Source: Rhabditophanes sp. KR3021
Taxonomy: Eukaryota; Nematoda; Chromadorea; Rhabditida; Alloionematidae
Direction of reading: 5' to 3'
Length of the DNA stretch: 64,000 bases
Assembly: GCA_963281155.1 (NCBI GenBank)
Contig: CAUJLY010000003.1
Coordinates: forward strand, 2,542,001 to 2,606,000
Numbering within the stretch: the first letter of the stretch is position 1; every line of letters begins with the position of its first letter. Below the pieces are notes generated by a model, which was given only the letters and a program-made list of their open reading frames with translations, did no database searches and had not been told where the DNA came from. Position numbers and translations under genes: made by a program. Below, one piece after another: positions 42,183 to 54,738 of this stretch.

Positions 42183-42971
42183 TTAAGATGTCGTCTTTAA
42201 TAAATACAGGTAAGCAAATAAAATTAACCATATGGATGTCCTAAAAACATAATCTTCCTGTTCAGGTTCTTCAATCATCCCCAGTTTGTTAAGAATCTTT
42301 TGTGTACCATCTGGCAATAAATGCCTGGGTATACTTTGAACATGCTCACTGATAGATTGCGAATCTATATGTGTGTGTGGGAACTGATGTTCCTCATGTT
42401 GAATATGTTGGTCACTTTCTGAATTTTCGCCAATATGTGAATGACCAGCAATTTTTTCTTGACTAACTTTTTTAATAAACAAAGGGTAAGCAACGCAGAC
42501 GCAAAGAACATTACATCCTGTAACTGTACAGGTGCAAACACCTTTGCAATTCGAGCAAACTCCGCAAGCAACTGATGTATCATTTTTGCAGCAATCCTTA
42601 CAGCAATTACATCCGCAATTGTTATTTTTGCATCCACAATTGCAATTATTATTGTTGCATCCACAGCCACACTGATTACAATCACAATTCCCGCAGTTAC
42701 AATTAGATCCTCCATCATCAGCTTTAGTTGGAGCATCTTGTTCTTCTTCTACATTTAAAGCTGGACCTTCTCCGATAAACCCATAGATTGGGGCATTCCT
42801 CTTCCACAGTGAATGAGTACTTTTGACTTTATAAATAAAAGTAATATTTTTGCCGCTAGCCTGGTAAGCCTTTAAATCATATTCTTTGAAAGGTGAATTA
42901 GATTCTATGATAAATCTATTAGCCACAACTATGTAATAAATAGTTGACAAAATTAAAGTTCCGCAAAGCAT
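42183..42971 (-). CDS. Cys/His-rich secreted or GPI-anchored protein (metallothionein-like core)
   Basis: 262-residue intronless frame with four parts. Residues 1-19 are a hydrophobic signal or anchor (MLCGTLILSTIYYIVVA). Residues about 91-159 hold 24 cysteines in C-x-C and C-C patterns with Asn/Gly spacers (NCNCGNCDCNQCGCGC). Residues about 176-217 are His-rich (HSHIGEN, DQHIQHEEHQFPHTHID). The C-terminus is hydrophobic (TSIWLILFAYLYLL), fitting a GPI signal or second membrane segment. The composition suggests binding of thiophilic metals and of Zn/Ni/Cu by histidines. I know no family with this exact order. The Asn/Gly-Cys repeat could also be a structural cysteine-rich surface protein. Confidence 0.65.
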   Translation of the reverse strand: MLCGTLILSTIYYIVVANRFIIESNSPFKEYDLKAYQASGKNITFIYKVKSTHSLWKRNAPIYGFIGEGPALNVEEEQDAPTKADDGGSNCNCGNCDCNQCGCGCNNNNCNCGCKNNNCGCNCCKDCCKNDTSVACGVCSNCKGVCTCTVTGCNVLCVCVAYPLFIKKVSQEKIAGHSHIGENSESDQHIQHEEHQFPHTHIDSQSISEHVQSIPRHLLPDGTQKILNKLGMIEEPEQEDYVFRTSIWLILFAYLYLLKTTS

Positions 42972-43366
42972 AAGTCAGGTAATCAGGATAATAAATGAAC
43001 TTTCTAAGTTTGTCTAAATTGTGAGGTTTATTTAATTTGCATGATTATGTTTGTTTAGGCATTTGCTATTATTTAATGAGGCCCAAATAAGTAGGTTAAA
43101 GATAATTTATTTAAATAACAACCACGATCAAATAAATGCTCACTATCTGATCTACTCAGAATCACATTATAAATTAAAATAAACAATCCAACAAGAAGTG
43201 AAATAAAAAGTATTTCTTAATATAATAAGTCATTACAATTCTTCGTTGAGTAACTTTTTAAACACATGATTTTAAATAAATTGTATTATTTATTGATACT
43301 ATGAATGTTGGTGTTGGGTAAAATACTAGTTTCAACAAAAATTAGAGGCTTTTAAAGAGATCGTTG
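42972..43366. other. Spacer between minus-strand genes
   Basis: AT-rich promoter or 3' flank sequence. Nothing specific seen. Confidence 0.4.
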
Positions 43367-44238
43367 TTAGAGACTACTATTGGCAGACTTGTCGTTTTTG
43401 AAGTCAGTCATACTGGAAAGGTATGGTTTTTCCGTATATTCAAAGGGTTTGTCTCGGCTGCAGTAATTGACTTTGATTGGAATGGGTGTAAATGCTACGC
43501 TGTGTTCTTTCTCAGCAGTCTCCCTAGCTTTCCCAGAACCAACTTCTCTCGGAGCTTCAGGTTTTTTACCATCGACGGTTTTCTTGGGCACATTGTTTCC
43601 AAGTTGATCACTGACTTTTCCTTGTTTCCTGCCCTCTTTCCGTTGTTTGGAATCTTCGTGCAGAGAACCTTTCTTTTCCTGTTCTTTTGCATTTTTTTTC
43701 TTGGAACCATCTTTAGGAGAACGTACATCTTCATCAGTCACCTTCTTCGGGGTAAGAACAATTGTAGGAACCAACGGTATCTTCCTAGTCCTCAAATACA
43801 CCACATTTCTAGCAGTATTCGACATTGTCTTTTGCCACTCAAAATGTTGATCCTTCTTCATGAAGAAGGACTGAACAGAACATTCTGGTCGTTATTTCCA
43901 GGTGTAAGTTTCAAAAGCCCCTTATGGAAGTCTTGAATAATAGATCCATTTACTTTCTGACTTTCATCTACTGAGCTTGTGCTATGTCCTTTTCAATATG
44001 GTGTATATACTTCAATTCCATTCGCTTTTAACGCTTCTAGTCCTTTCTTTGTTGACTCATCATCATCCTCGAATTCTTCAAATTTGGGTTCTTTGTCATC
44101 AGCTTCAGCCGCTAATTTCTCTAATGTCTCTGCCTCAACTGGCTCGCTAATAAAATTTCGATATTGCTTCTTTAAAAGCAAGGAAGGTTTGTGAATCCAT
44201 TTTGAAGCCCACTTTTCTTTAACTTTGGTCGGAAGCAT
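43367..44238 (-). CDS. Unrecognised basic, charged protein
   Basis: Predicted 243-residue protein. Exons are 44238-44011 (ATG MLPTKVKEKWASKW) and 43870-43367, joined by a GTATAT donor and a TCTGTTCAG acceptor in phase 0. The first exon alternates Lys-rich and acidic stretches (EEFEDDDESTKKGLEALK); the second is Lys/Glu-rich and low in hydrophobic residues (DGSKKKNAKEQEKKGSL) and ends with ordinary composition (VNYCSRDKPFEYTEKPYLSS). No signal peptide, membrane segment or known domain is visible. Splicing is inferred, since the intervening 140 bases contain stops. It is divergent from the peroxidase pseudogene. Confidence 0.45.
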
Positions 44239-44444
44239 CAAAGTATGTTTGGAAATTTAAAATCTATCGTAAAGAATTATTCTTATTGTGGCATCTATTT
44301 TCCTTTTAATTTTGATAATTTGCATTCGAGAAATTTAAATTTTTATTAGAAACAGACACGTAATAAGATTTAACTAACGTTCGTTGTGTACTTATTATTA
44401 CGTGGAAACAATTCCCGACTAAACTTCGGCAGTGTCTATTAAAG

Positions 44445-45598
44445 ATGCTCCTATTTGGTGTGTACATAATATCAATTTATTATAAATATCCCTCATTACT
44501 GATTTTTATATCTAACCAGAAGAAGGAGTGATGTCTCCGTTTGATCCAGCTGAAGATAAGACAGAAACGGTTCCAGTTTACATCCAAAAATTCGATCCTG
44601 ACAGAACAGCAAAATCTAATGCTCTAAAAATGAGAGACATGAATTTGCAGCGTGTAAAGGAGTTGCATAAACATCTGGATGATGCTAAAGTTGGAGACGC
44701 TTTAAAAAAGGGTAAGCAAAGGTTTATGGAATTAAATAGAATAGAAAAAAGAAGTACTCGCCCAAAAATTCATATGCACATATGTTTCACCCCAAAAGAG
44801 AAGCTATTCTCCTACATAGACGAGCCGAAATCGTAAAGCATGCTACTAATTTAATTTACCATGAAAACTTTGACATTCTAAATGAAGATGTCCCTAATCA
44901 AGACAACATCACAAAGCAATTCACAAGAAGATTCCGAGCCGAAGTTGTGGACACATTTCATAAAATAAATTTTGCACCAAAAAACATGGGAACGAAATGT
45001 GTTAAAAAAGTATTTCCTTGCGACCCAACTTATAAATACAGAACACCTAATGGATGGTTAATAATTTAAAAAGACCTCATTTGGAATTGCAGTTGCTCCT
45101 TTGATGCGTCTATTGAAGCCAGCTTATGATAATAAAATTGATTCAGTGAGGAGCAAAATGAAGAGTGGTAAGGCTTTGCCTAGTACAAGAGTTATTTCGA
45201 ATGCTTTGAATGAAGATAATTCTCCCCCGAATAGTAACAAATTTAGTCATATGGTGGTGCAATTCGGGCAATTTGTAGCTCATGATATTGATCATGTACA
45301 TTTGTTCTCCTTAATTAATCATTAAATTGTAGGTTCCTGTTGAAACAACTCCAAAGGGCCCTTTTCTTGATTGTAGTTGATGTAGAAGTAATACAGTGAA
45401 TGAGATGTGTGAGCCTATTCCAGTTCCCCAACACGATCCCTTCTATCCTCCATTCACCAGTTCTGGGGACGCTAAATGTCTTCCTTTCACTAGAAGTTTG
45501 TTAGGTGATTCAAGCAAAGGGTACAGAGAACAATTAACTCAAATCACAGCTTTTTTAGACTCCTCCAATGTGTGGAGATCAAGTATTGAGTGTCACTG
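44445..45598 (+). pseudogene. Animal haem peroxidase pseudogene, 3'-truncated
   Basis: Peroxidase-like order is clear: YRTPNGW, then APLMRLLKPAYDN, ALPSTRVISNAL, FSHMVVQFGQFVAHDIDH (distal His at about 45281), CEPIPVPQHDPF, CLPFTRSLL, YREQLTQITAFLDSSNVW. The reading frame is broken: a frameshift at about 44770-44830, stops and a frame change at about 45055-45070, and an in-frame TGA in the DCS-CRSN segment near 45378. After DSSNVWRSSIECH the frame stops and the second half of the domain (catalytic Arg, proximal His) is missing. A possible 5' exon starts at 44445 and is spliced to AAGAAGGAGTG. A GT-AG intron at 45294-45331 survives. It is related to nematode cuticle/ECM peroxidases. Confidence 0.8.
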
Positions 45599-45999
45599 AC
45601 CTTGGAGTAATAAATGAAGCCATAATTAAATAATATTTGCATTGTTGAAGACAATAATTAAATAAAGCAATTTTGATATTGTTGTGTTTATAATTTGACA
45701 GTTTATTATAGTAAGTAAAAAAATGAAAAATCCAAAAATATAAAATTTGCTAAAAAATAGTAAATAATTATTACATTTATGTAAAATATTTAATTACAAT
45801 ACCACATTCTAACAAAGCCAAAGTCCGTGGAAACGGAATGATTTGTATACATTAAAAGAGGAAAAACCAATGATGCAGTACCAATGATGTAGTAAAAGGT
45901 AATTGTTTGAGGGCTTTTCAGCAAAATGAATTAGTTGTTAAATTGGAACCCTCACTCTACTAAAAAGAACGGGTAAGAGAATATACTTAGTCAGGCACC
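45599..45999. other. Spacer between peroxidase pseudogene and PP1
   Basis: AT-rich, no gene seen. Includes the 3' flank of the minus-strand PP1 gene. Confidence 0.4.
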
Positions 46000-47526
<1,527 letters not shown>

Positions 47527-50500
47527 ACTTAAAACTTTGAGATAGTCAGAAACCCGCGTTCGAGTAAATATGCCTAAAATAGATAGCTATAAGTAACGTA
47601 AAACACTTTAAAATTACAATAATAAAATATAGCAAACTATAAGTAAGGTAACACGTCAAATTGCAATAAACACTATAAAATTTCCCTACAACAAATGAAA
47701 GAGTAAAGTATTAACGCTAAATCTCACCAAATTTAGCATAAACTGTACAACTAGACCATTTTGTCATTCCAAAACGAACAAGCATAATCTAATTGATTTT
47801 TATGAATTCTTTGCATTTATGGAAATAGACAATTCATCAGCTGATGGGTTTGTCATGTAAAATCGTAATCAAAAAATTGCAATCAAATTTTATTTTTGAG
47901 CAGTGGTTGTGACTTCTCCCCAACAGCTTTTTGAACTATCTGTGGAAGATGAATCTGTGTCGTCGACTCACTTAATGCTATACTATATGTCATAGGGTGT
48001 CATCAACTTGTAAGAAGGAAATTGGGCAAGTGTGGGCATATTTAATTCGCTTTTCGAACCAACACTTTCTTAGGAAGGCTTGGAGGCTTGCCAAGTTTGG
48101 AGTTGGTGTAGCGAGCCAGAATGGCGCGTACTTTGGGCACCTTTTAAAGGTGTCTTAATTTAATCAAAAAGAAATCCAACAAATAACTAATTTAGCAGTT
48201 TCTTTAAATAAAGTGAGCACATTTTTATGGATACTTGTAAACATGAATGGCCACAAAGAGATAGCGAAATCAATTGTAAGTAGCCTCCTCTCCAATGTCA
48301 GTTAAAACGGGAAGTCTTAAGACGACGTTGAGGATACCGGAAGTACATTAAATGGGTAAAATTTAAAAGGTTGTTAAGGTATTGGAGGTACACACCTGGT
48401 AACTACCAAAATCAATTAACCTGAGCAAATATTTAAATATGGAAATAAATATTAAAACATTATAATATATAAAGATTGTCGACATTTCCATTACAATGTA
48501 ACAAGTTGCAAGGGGTTTAATCAAATTTATGTTGACCAAGTGCAAGGTAAATTGATGAAATCGAAGTAAACAATGGAATTAAACGTCGATGCTTTAAAGG
48601 GAAAGTGATAAGAAAATGGGCAAAAAAGATAAGGTCGCGTAAAAAGACAAACAAAATTCTCAAATTCTCTAAAAAATGTGGTGACGTCTAAAAACAAATC
48701 AAGTTATTTATGTATATATTAACTTTTTAAGGCTAATTTGGCATTCTTGCGAGTCAAAAAAGTTTGAATCAATGCAAATGTTGTTTGTGTGGATGTTAAA
48801 AAGGATAGGCATGCGTATTTTACTAAGACTGCAAAGTTGTATAGCATTTTATAACATTTCATAACATTTTTGTTTGGCATGAGATGGGCAAGGAAATGAT
48901 TTGATTAAATGCATCGCCAAAAATGATTTTAAATAATCTTGTTTGATTTATTAGGTAAATGTCATATTAATTGATAAACGAACTATTTTTAAACTTGTCA
49001 ATCATTTTATAAGAAAGATTTATTTTTTTCCCCTTGTAATCACAAATGTAATCTAACAATAATCCGCTCTACATATTATACTTCTTTCAACTAATGACTG
49101 ATAATGGGTGTAAATATTTTTTTAAGTTGCGGCGAAGCATTCAACACTATTATATTCCCTCTGATGCGGCTCCTTCGGACATACCATTTATAGTATTATC
49201 TTCAACTTATTTTTGGTATTACCTTGAACATATTTTGCTATTATCTTGGACCTATTTTTGGTATCATCTTGAACATATTCTTCGTATTATCCTCAACATA
49301 TTGTCAGTATTATCGCGCACATATTTTCCGCATTATCTTCAATATATTATGTCATTACAGCAATATTTTGAACATGTGGGTTCAAGTTTGTTTAGCAATA
49401 CGTCTTTTTGAGGAGTTACCACTGACCAACAACAAGGTGTCATGATTTTTTGGTACGAACTATATTTAGGGGAAATGTGGTTACTGCTTAAATTACCATA
49501 TAAGACCATTGCAAACCTTTGATAGTACATTTGAGACTATGCACTGGGTCTCCCAAAAAATAATTAATAAATTTTTCTGACAATCTAATCGTCGTTTATA
49601 TCAAACTGATTAAAGTTTTGTCTTATTTTAAATTTTATTTTTGTCCGATGTAATAATTTGAATAATAATTGAAGCCATCACTTTCCTAGAACGTTATTTT
49701 ATCCTTTTAGGAAAGGCATTTGCTCAGATTATAAGTACCCAATATTGTGTCAACGATCGACTGTCTCGCCTTTCAACATGTTTGTCTTGTGATAAAATAA
49801 TGATTTGACTCGTGAATTTATTGATTTATATGGATTTGAGAGAGAGTAATCGCTATTGTATACTTGCGTATATGTTTGCTTGATGTTGTTTATTTGTTTG
49901 CTACCATTATACGGTTCCTACATTTATTTGGTAAAGGTATGAATTTGGTGAGATTTAATAGAAATTAAAAAATTAAACAAGCTTCTAAAACTAGGTAGTT
50001 ACAAAGGGTACACAATTAAGTATAAAAAGATAACCATTTAGGGCTTGCACGTGGCGCATCATTTTTTGTGCTTTGCTTTTAATAAAAAATGAATAATAAG
50101 CAACTCTCTTACATCCTTTGGAAACGAATTTGTTTCTAGCTGGTTGTTTTATATATTTAGAAAATAATACAAACTCTCCGCATTCTCTACTGACTTCGAT
50201 GTGCTTTTTTTATTCGACGCCCCTACAAACTCTCTGTTTGAAAGAACCTACTAGACGACCAGGCAGTGTATAGCTGATGTTGGTCGTTGATGTTGTTCGC
50301 TTTATTCTTCTAGAATCACATGTTTATTGAATTTGCCAACTTTATACGTCTGTGGATTGATATCTCTAATCATGACTGTGATTAAACGTTATTTTTAAAC
50401 AATCCTAGTCATGCTTATTTCATTATTTTCGATTTCTATTTTTCCAACATTGCTTTTCATTCGAGAGATACTTGTTTACTTTAAAGAGACGATGATGATT

Positions 50501-50642
50501 AATTATATATTTCATCAATATTAAAAATATTTTTAATTGTATTTCTTTTTATAGAGAGAACGTTTTTTTAATAAGCTAATAGTTAGTTTTGTAGTCATAA
50601 CATATTAATATATTAGTTCTAATCACAAGTGCCTAAAAAAAG
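47527..50642. other. Divergent intergenic region, PP1 / BCAS3
   Basis: About 3.1 kb without a supported gene. It contains the 23-bp minisatellite at 49.2 kb and a short minus-strand frame at about 48,046-48,143 (VRAILARYTNSKLGKPPSLP then KKVLVRKAN) preceded by a poor acceptor, which may be a stray exon or gene relic. The rest is AT-rich. Confidence 0.45.
49194..49380. repeat. Minisatellite, about 23-bp unit x 7-8
   Basis: Imperfect tandem copies of TATTATCTTGAACATATTTT plus three bases, starting at 49194 and repeating every 22-24 bases, ending in degraded units near 49380. The unit length is not a multiple of three, so the translated tyrosine-rich frames across it are artefacts. Confidence 0.85.
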
Positions 50643-53611
50643 ATGACTTCAAAGGGAGGAAAAAAAGGCGCCAAGAAGAATTCGGTTAAGACTCCAGCTG
50701 CCGTGGAGAAGGTCATTGACACTTCCATTAAGGTTGATCAGGGAAATGGACATGATATGTTTGACCCACTCGATGACAGAAATCTGGCCATGTTATCTCC
50801 TTCTAAAATAGATTGGATTGATCATGAGGATGTCGTTGATGGGGAAAGCTTCCTAGAGGCAGCAGTTGGACAAAATGGTTCTCCGGCAAATTACAACTAC
50901 CAAAGGTCTTCAAATGAAAATTCTGTCAAAGGCAGGCGCGTCAAGCCACAACAAGCTACGTAAGTAAACACTTCATTAAATAGTAAACACCACTTAATTG
51001 CTTTAATTACATGTAATTATACAAAAATAAGCAACAGTGTGACTTCATATTCGTTTTGTGACTCGTATAGTATTATTTCTAATGTTTGTTATCTTTTAGA
51101 GAATCAACATTTTTAAGTAGTGTAGCCGAAACTGTGACCGAAGTCTTTCCACAAAACCAATCGTCAAGTCAAACCACCAACGAACAAGTATTATGGGTGA
51201 AGATCGAAAAATATAAATTTGATTTAAAAGGATCAACAACATCGCATGTCATTATATTTGGGTTAGCACGTGGGTACCAAATATGGATTGTGCTTGATAA
51301 TGGTGATGTAGAAGAAATAGTTTCGGAGAGGCAAGGTCCTTTAAAAATTGGGCATCTATTGCCCTATTATCCTGAACCCTTATACTCCTCCATTAATTCA
51401 ATCGATAGATTTGCCGAGGCTAGACCTTTAATGGCAATGGTTGAGGCATATTCACCAACTCCGGATATTCAATTTTGCCACATTTCTTTTATGTCTTTTA
51501 TCACTGCCAAAATAATACTAAAAATTGACTTCGATGCACCAATCTGCGATGTGCAATCTTCCTCCAAGTGCGTTTTGGTTCTTTTTGCCAACCGAATCAC
51601 CATATTAGATCAACTGACCTTGTCAGTTCAACATAATATTAATAATATAACAATAGGAAATGTGTTAACTACTGCAAATACCACTGATTTAGCTGGATGC
51701 TTGCCAGCTGTTGCTATTACTGGCACTTTTGTCGCCTACGTTGACCAATCTCTCAATAAGGACTTTCAAAGTGTCGGAGGAGCAGTTATCCCAGACGACT
51801 CTAACAGCTACTCCTCGCAAGTTTTGTCAGCGACCACCAAAACTATCTCCAAAACAATGGGATATTTCACTGGCACAGGAAGCAATGCCAAATCAGCTCC
51901 TAAAACTATTAATAATCAGTTTGGAGTTGTCACAATAATTGACGTTGCAAAGATGTCCCCAATTGACGCTACTGTTCAAAAGGCATCTGACTACACAATT
52001 GCTCATTTTGTCGCTCACGTAGAACCAATCGGATTTGTGGCATTTGCTCCAGGAACCTCCCTTCTTGTGACCAGTCCAATCTCTTCGACGGCCTTTAACT
52101 TATTCAACATCAACATCCACCCATCTTCATGTGTTCTAACAAATGTTGAACATTTGTACACCTTAACAAGAGGAAGCAGTAGTGCCAAGGTAATTGATTA
52201 CTCTTTCTCACAAGACAGCAGATGGCTCCTAATTACTACTAACCACGAAACATCCCATCTATTCGCCATTAACTCATACGGTGGACCTGTTACTCATAGA
52301 ACTCATTCAGGGATATTAGTGAATAAGGAGTCCAAATTCAGTGTTACCAGTGGAATGTTGAATCACTCAGCTGCTATTGTTAGTCGTACGAAGCAAACGC
52401 TCGCCAACACTTACAAAGAACATCCCTCGTATTTGAGACATGGGAATGTTACTAAGACTGTGATTAATCCTCGAGTTCAACCAATTAGCCTCCCAATTCC
52501 ACTGGCGACATCTGCCAAAATCAAAACGAAGCTGTTTTCAGCCGAGAGCATTAGTACCTGGACTACGGATAACACTTTTATTGACTTGGCAGCCATGAGT
52601 AAGACTTCTAAAGGTGGTGGTGAAAGCTTTGCTAGAAAATTTGACAATTACAGAAAAATAGCAACCCAGTTTGTGACATCCTTTAAGCATCAAAACCAAG
52701 ATGTTAAGAATGAAAAAAATGTCCAGCATTTCACAAACCTAAACCAATCTTTGTTGGTCGCTAATGTCGATGGAACCTTGACTGAATATGTTATGTATCT
52801 ACAGGAAGAAACTAACCATAGCAATAGTTCAAGCGCCTCTGCGAGTTACAATCCTCTTTCTGAATACTTTTCATCTTCGCCAAAAAGTACAACTTTGAAC
52901 TTTATTACACAAGCTATTAGTGGCGATCAGAAAAGTTCAGCTCAAAACAATAGAATACATTTGGACCCAACACTTAAGATCGAGGCTACTCCAACCATGC
53001 AATGGTTGCTTCAGCGCAAAAAATCGTGTGTTGATGTGAGATTGCCATTGCATGAGAATAATCCTTTCTATTCAAAATTGATGGCAATTAAGTATGGTAA
53101 AAAGGAAGTAAAGCGGCCAGATAGTTCACATATTGCCGAATGGCATCAAAATATTGAAGCGACTTCATACTCTGGGCCACATAGACGTATTTGGCTTGGA
53201 CCTCAATTTACGTTTGGAAACATTGTTAGTAGCAATCAGCACAGTGCCGTTGACTTGTACAATCCAAAAAATGAGTCAAACAATGGAAGTGGTTCGCATA
53301 AATCTATTCCAATCGTCTTTAGCAAAGATAATTCTAAGACCGGATATAATATCAATGGGGAGAAAATTCAAGATATGGCTACAGCTTCGATCGTTTGTTC
53401 TTCCAGTTTTGTTTATAACAAAAGTGCAAACAGTTACAGCAAAGAAGTTCAAGATAGCCTTGAAGAAGCGATGCGTGAATTACCCCCAAAGAAATATCGT
53501 GTAGAACAGGAAGTTCGCACGGAAAGTCGGACGTTGCATCATTCTTCTGCCTCCAGTTCAGACCATTCACTTTCGGATGGCGTTGGAGACTTATCACAAA
53601 TGGATATGTAA
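50643..53611 (+). CDS. bcas-3: BCAS3 WD40/microtubule-associated protein
   Basis: 942-residue homologue of BCAS3, a beta-propeller protein which in vertebrates acts with PHAF1 at phagophores and in cell-polarity control. Exons are 50643-50959 and 51100-53611. The N-terminus is Lys/Gly-rich; the propeller begins at about residue 125 (EQVLWVKIEKYKFDL, then LARGYQIWIV). Family blocks are conserved: APICDVQSSSKCVLVLFANR, QDSRWLLITTNHETSHLFAI then NSYGGPVTHRTHSG, and the BCAS3-specific SGPHRRIWLGPQFTF (human THTGPHRRLWMGPQFQF). The C-terminus is Ser-rich. The symbol is descriptive. The intron is 140 bp. The gene is followed by AT-rich 3' flank. Confidence 0.9.
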
Positions 53612-54049
53612 TAAAAACGATCTTAGACAATTTTTCAACAAAATAATTAATATTAAAGAAGGTCCATTTCCTTAAATAGGCCAACTACATTTTTTCGGGC
53701 AAAAAATAAAAAGAGCGTGTAAATTTCACGTTTATGAAAAAAAAAGTTTTTATACTCAATATATTCTACTTTCATAACATGTAAATACATTTTGTAAATT
53801 GTTTTTTTAAATAAACTAAATTTATTTAATTTGTAAAATGCTTTCATACTTTTAAACATAAATAATTGTGTGTCTTTAGATTTTGAAAACTTTATGTGTT
53901 TATTTATTTGCTGAGGATTTATTTATTAGTAGAAAAATGATGATGGCTATTGTTAAGGAAATGTTATTATTGAAACTTAGGTTGTGGTGACTGAGAAGTA
54001 ATATCTTTTGAGGGATGCTTTTAGTTATCTTTTTCATATTTGTGTAAGG
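53612..54049. other. Spacer downstream of BCAS3
   Basis: AT-rich BCAS3 3' flank and upstream region of the Ly6-type gene. Nothing specific. Confidence 0.4.
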
Positions 54050-54416
54050 ATGCGTAGTTTTATTTATGCTGGAATTCTTATACTTTTAAATATTTTTAAA
54101 AGTGATTGCTTACTTTGCTATGAAGGTTCTTCAAATGACTTGGAGTTGAGGACAATTTCTTGTGGATCGTCTTATTGTGTCTCAGCTGTTATGTTCGATG
54201 AAACTCGAACTCATACTTGTACATCGAATGCGTATTGCTCACAGGTAAATGATTTTATTAAGAATGTATCCAATTTTTAAGGGAGAAGGATGTTTTAGGA
54301 CAAGAGATGCCGGAGAAGTCTACGCTTGTTGTTGTGTGACGGATTTATGCAATTCAGGAAATAAGAAATACTTTAATGTTGCCATTTTTATTGCTTTTTT
54401 TTATTACTTTCTTTAA
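54050..54416 (+). CDS. Ly6/uPAR-type GPI-anchored small protein
   Basis: 109-residue protein. Exons are 54050-54244 and 54282-54416, with a 37-bp intron, among the shortest in the window. It has a signal peptide (MRSFIYAGILILLNIFKSD), then CLLCYEGSSNDLELRTISCG, about 11 mature cysteines and the closing CCCVTDLCNS, which matches the CC..DxCN end of Ly6/three-finger domains. The C-terminus is hydrophobic (YFNVAIFIAFFYYFL), as in a GPI signal. Nematode relatives include ODR-2/HOT-type and other ET-module proteins. Function is unknown; a neuronal or epidermal surface role is inferred from the class. Confidence 0.7.
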
Positions 54417-54738
54417 ATATAAAAATTGATGTTTTTGTTAGTCAGTTGACTTTAATTTTTTAATATTAATTTGTTGAATATCTATTACTCATAGATCAAT
54501 TTGCAAATTAAAGATATGTATAATAACAAAAATGATAGTCACATTCAGTTTGAATGAATCACTTCACAATTTACCCACAAAAAAGTTCACTTTGTTTGTA
54601 ATCAACAAAGACATACAGTTGGACAGATGTTACTACTAACTATCCAAATAAAAGCTACATTTATATTATTTTGATTGATCATCATTTATATTGGCATTTA
54701 GTTATTGCATTTATACACATTCTTAACTAAAAAGCATC
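54417..54738. other. Spacer upstream of CED-12
   Basis: About 320 bp, AT-rich. No gene or repeat seen. Confidence 0.4.

Noticed and set aside
49094..49445. Overlapping tyrosine/isoleucine-rich frames
   Set aside because: They arise from the 23-bp minisatellite, whose period is not a multiple of three.
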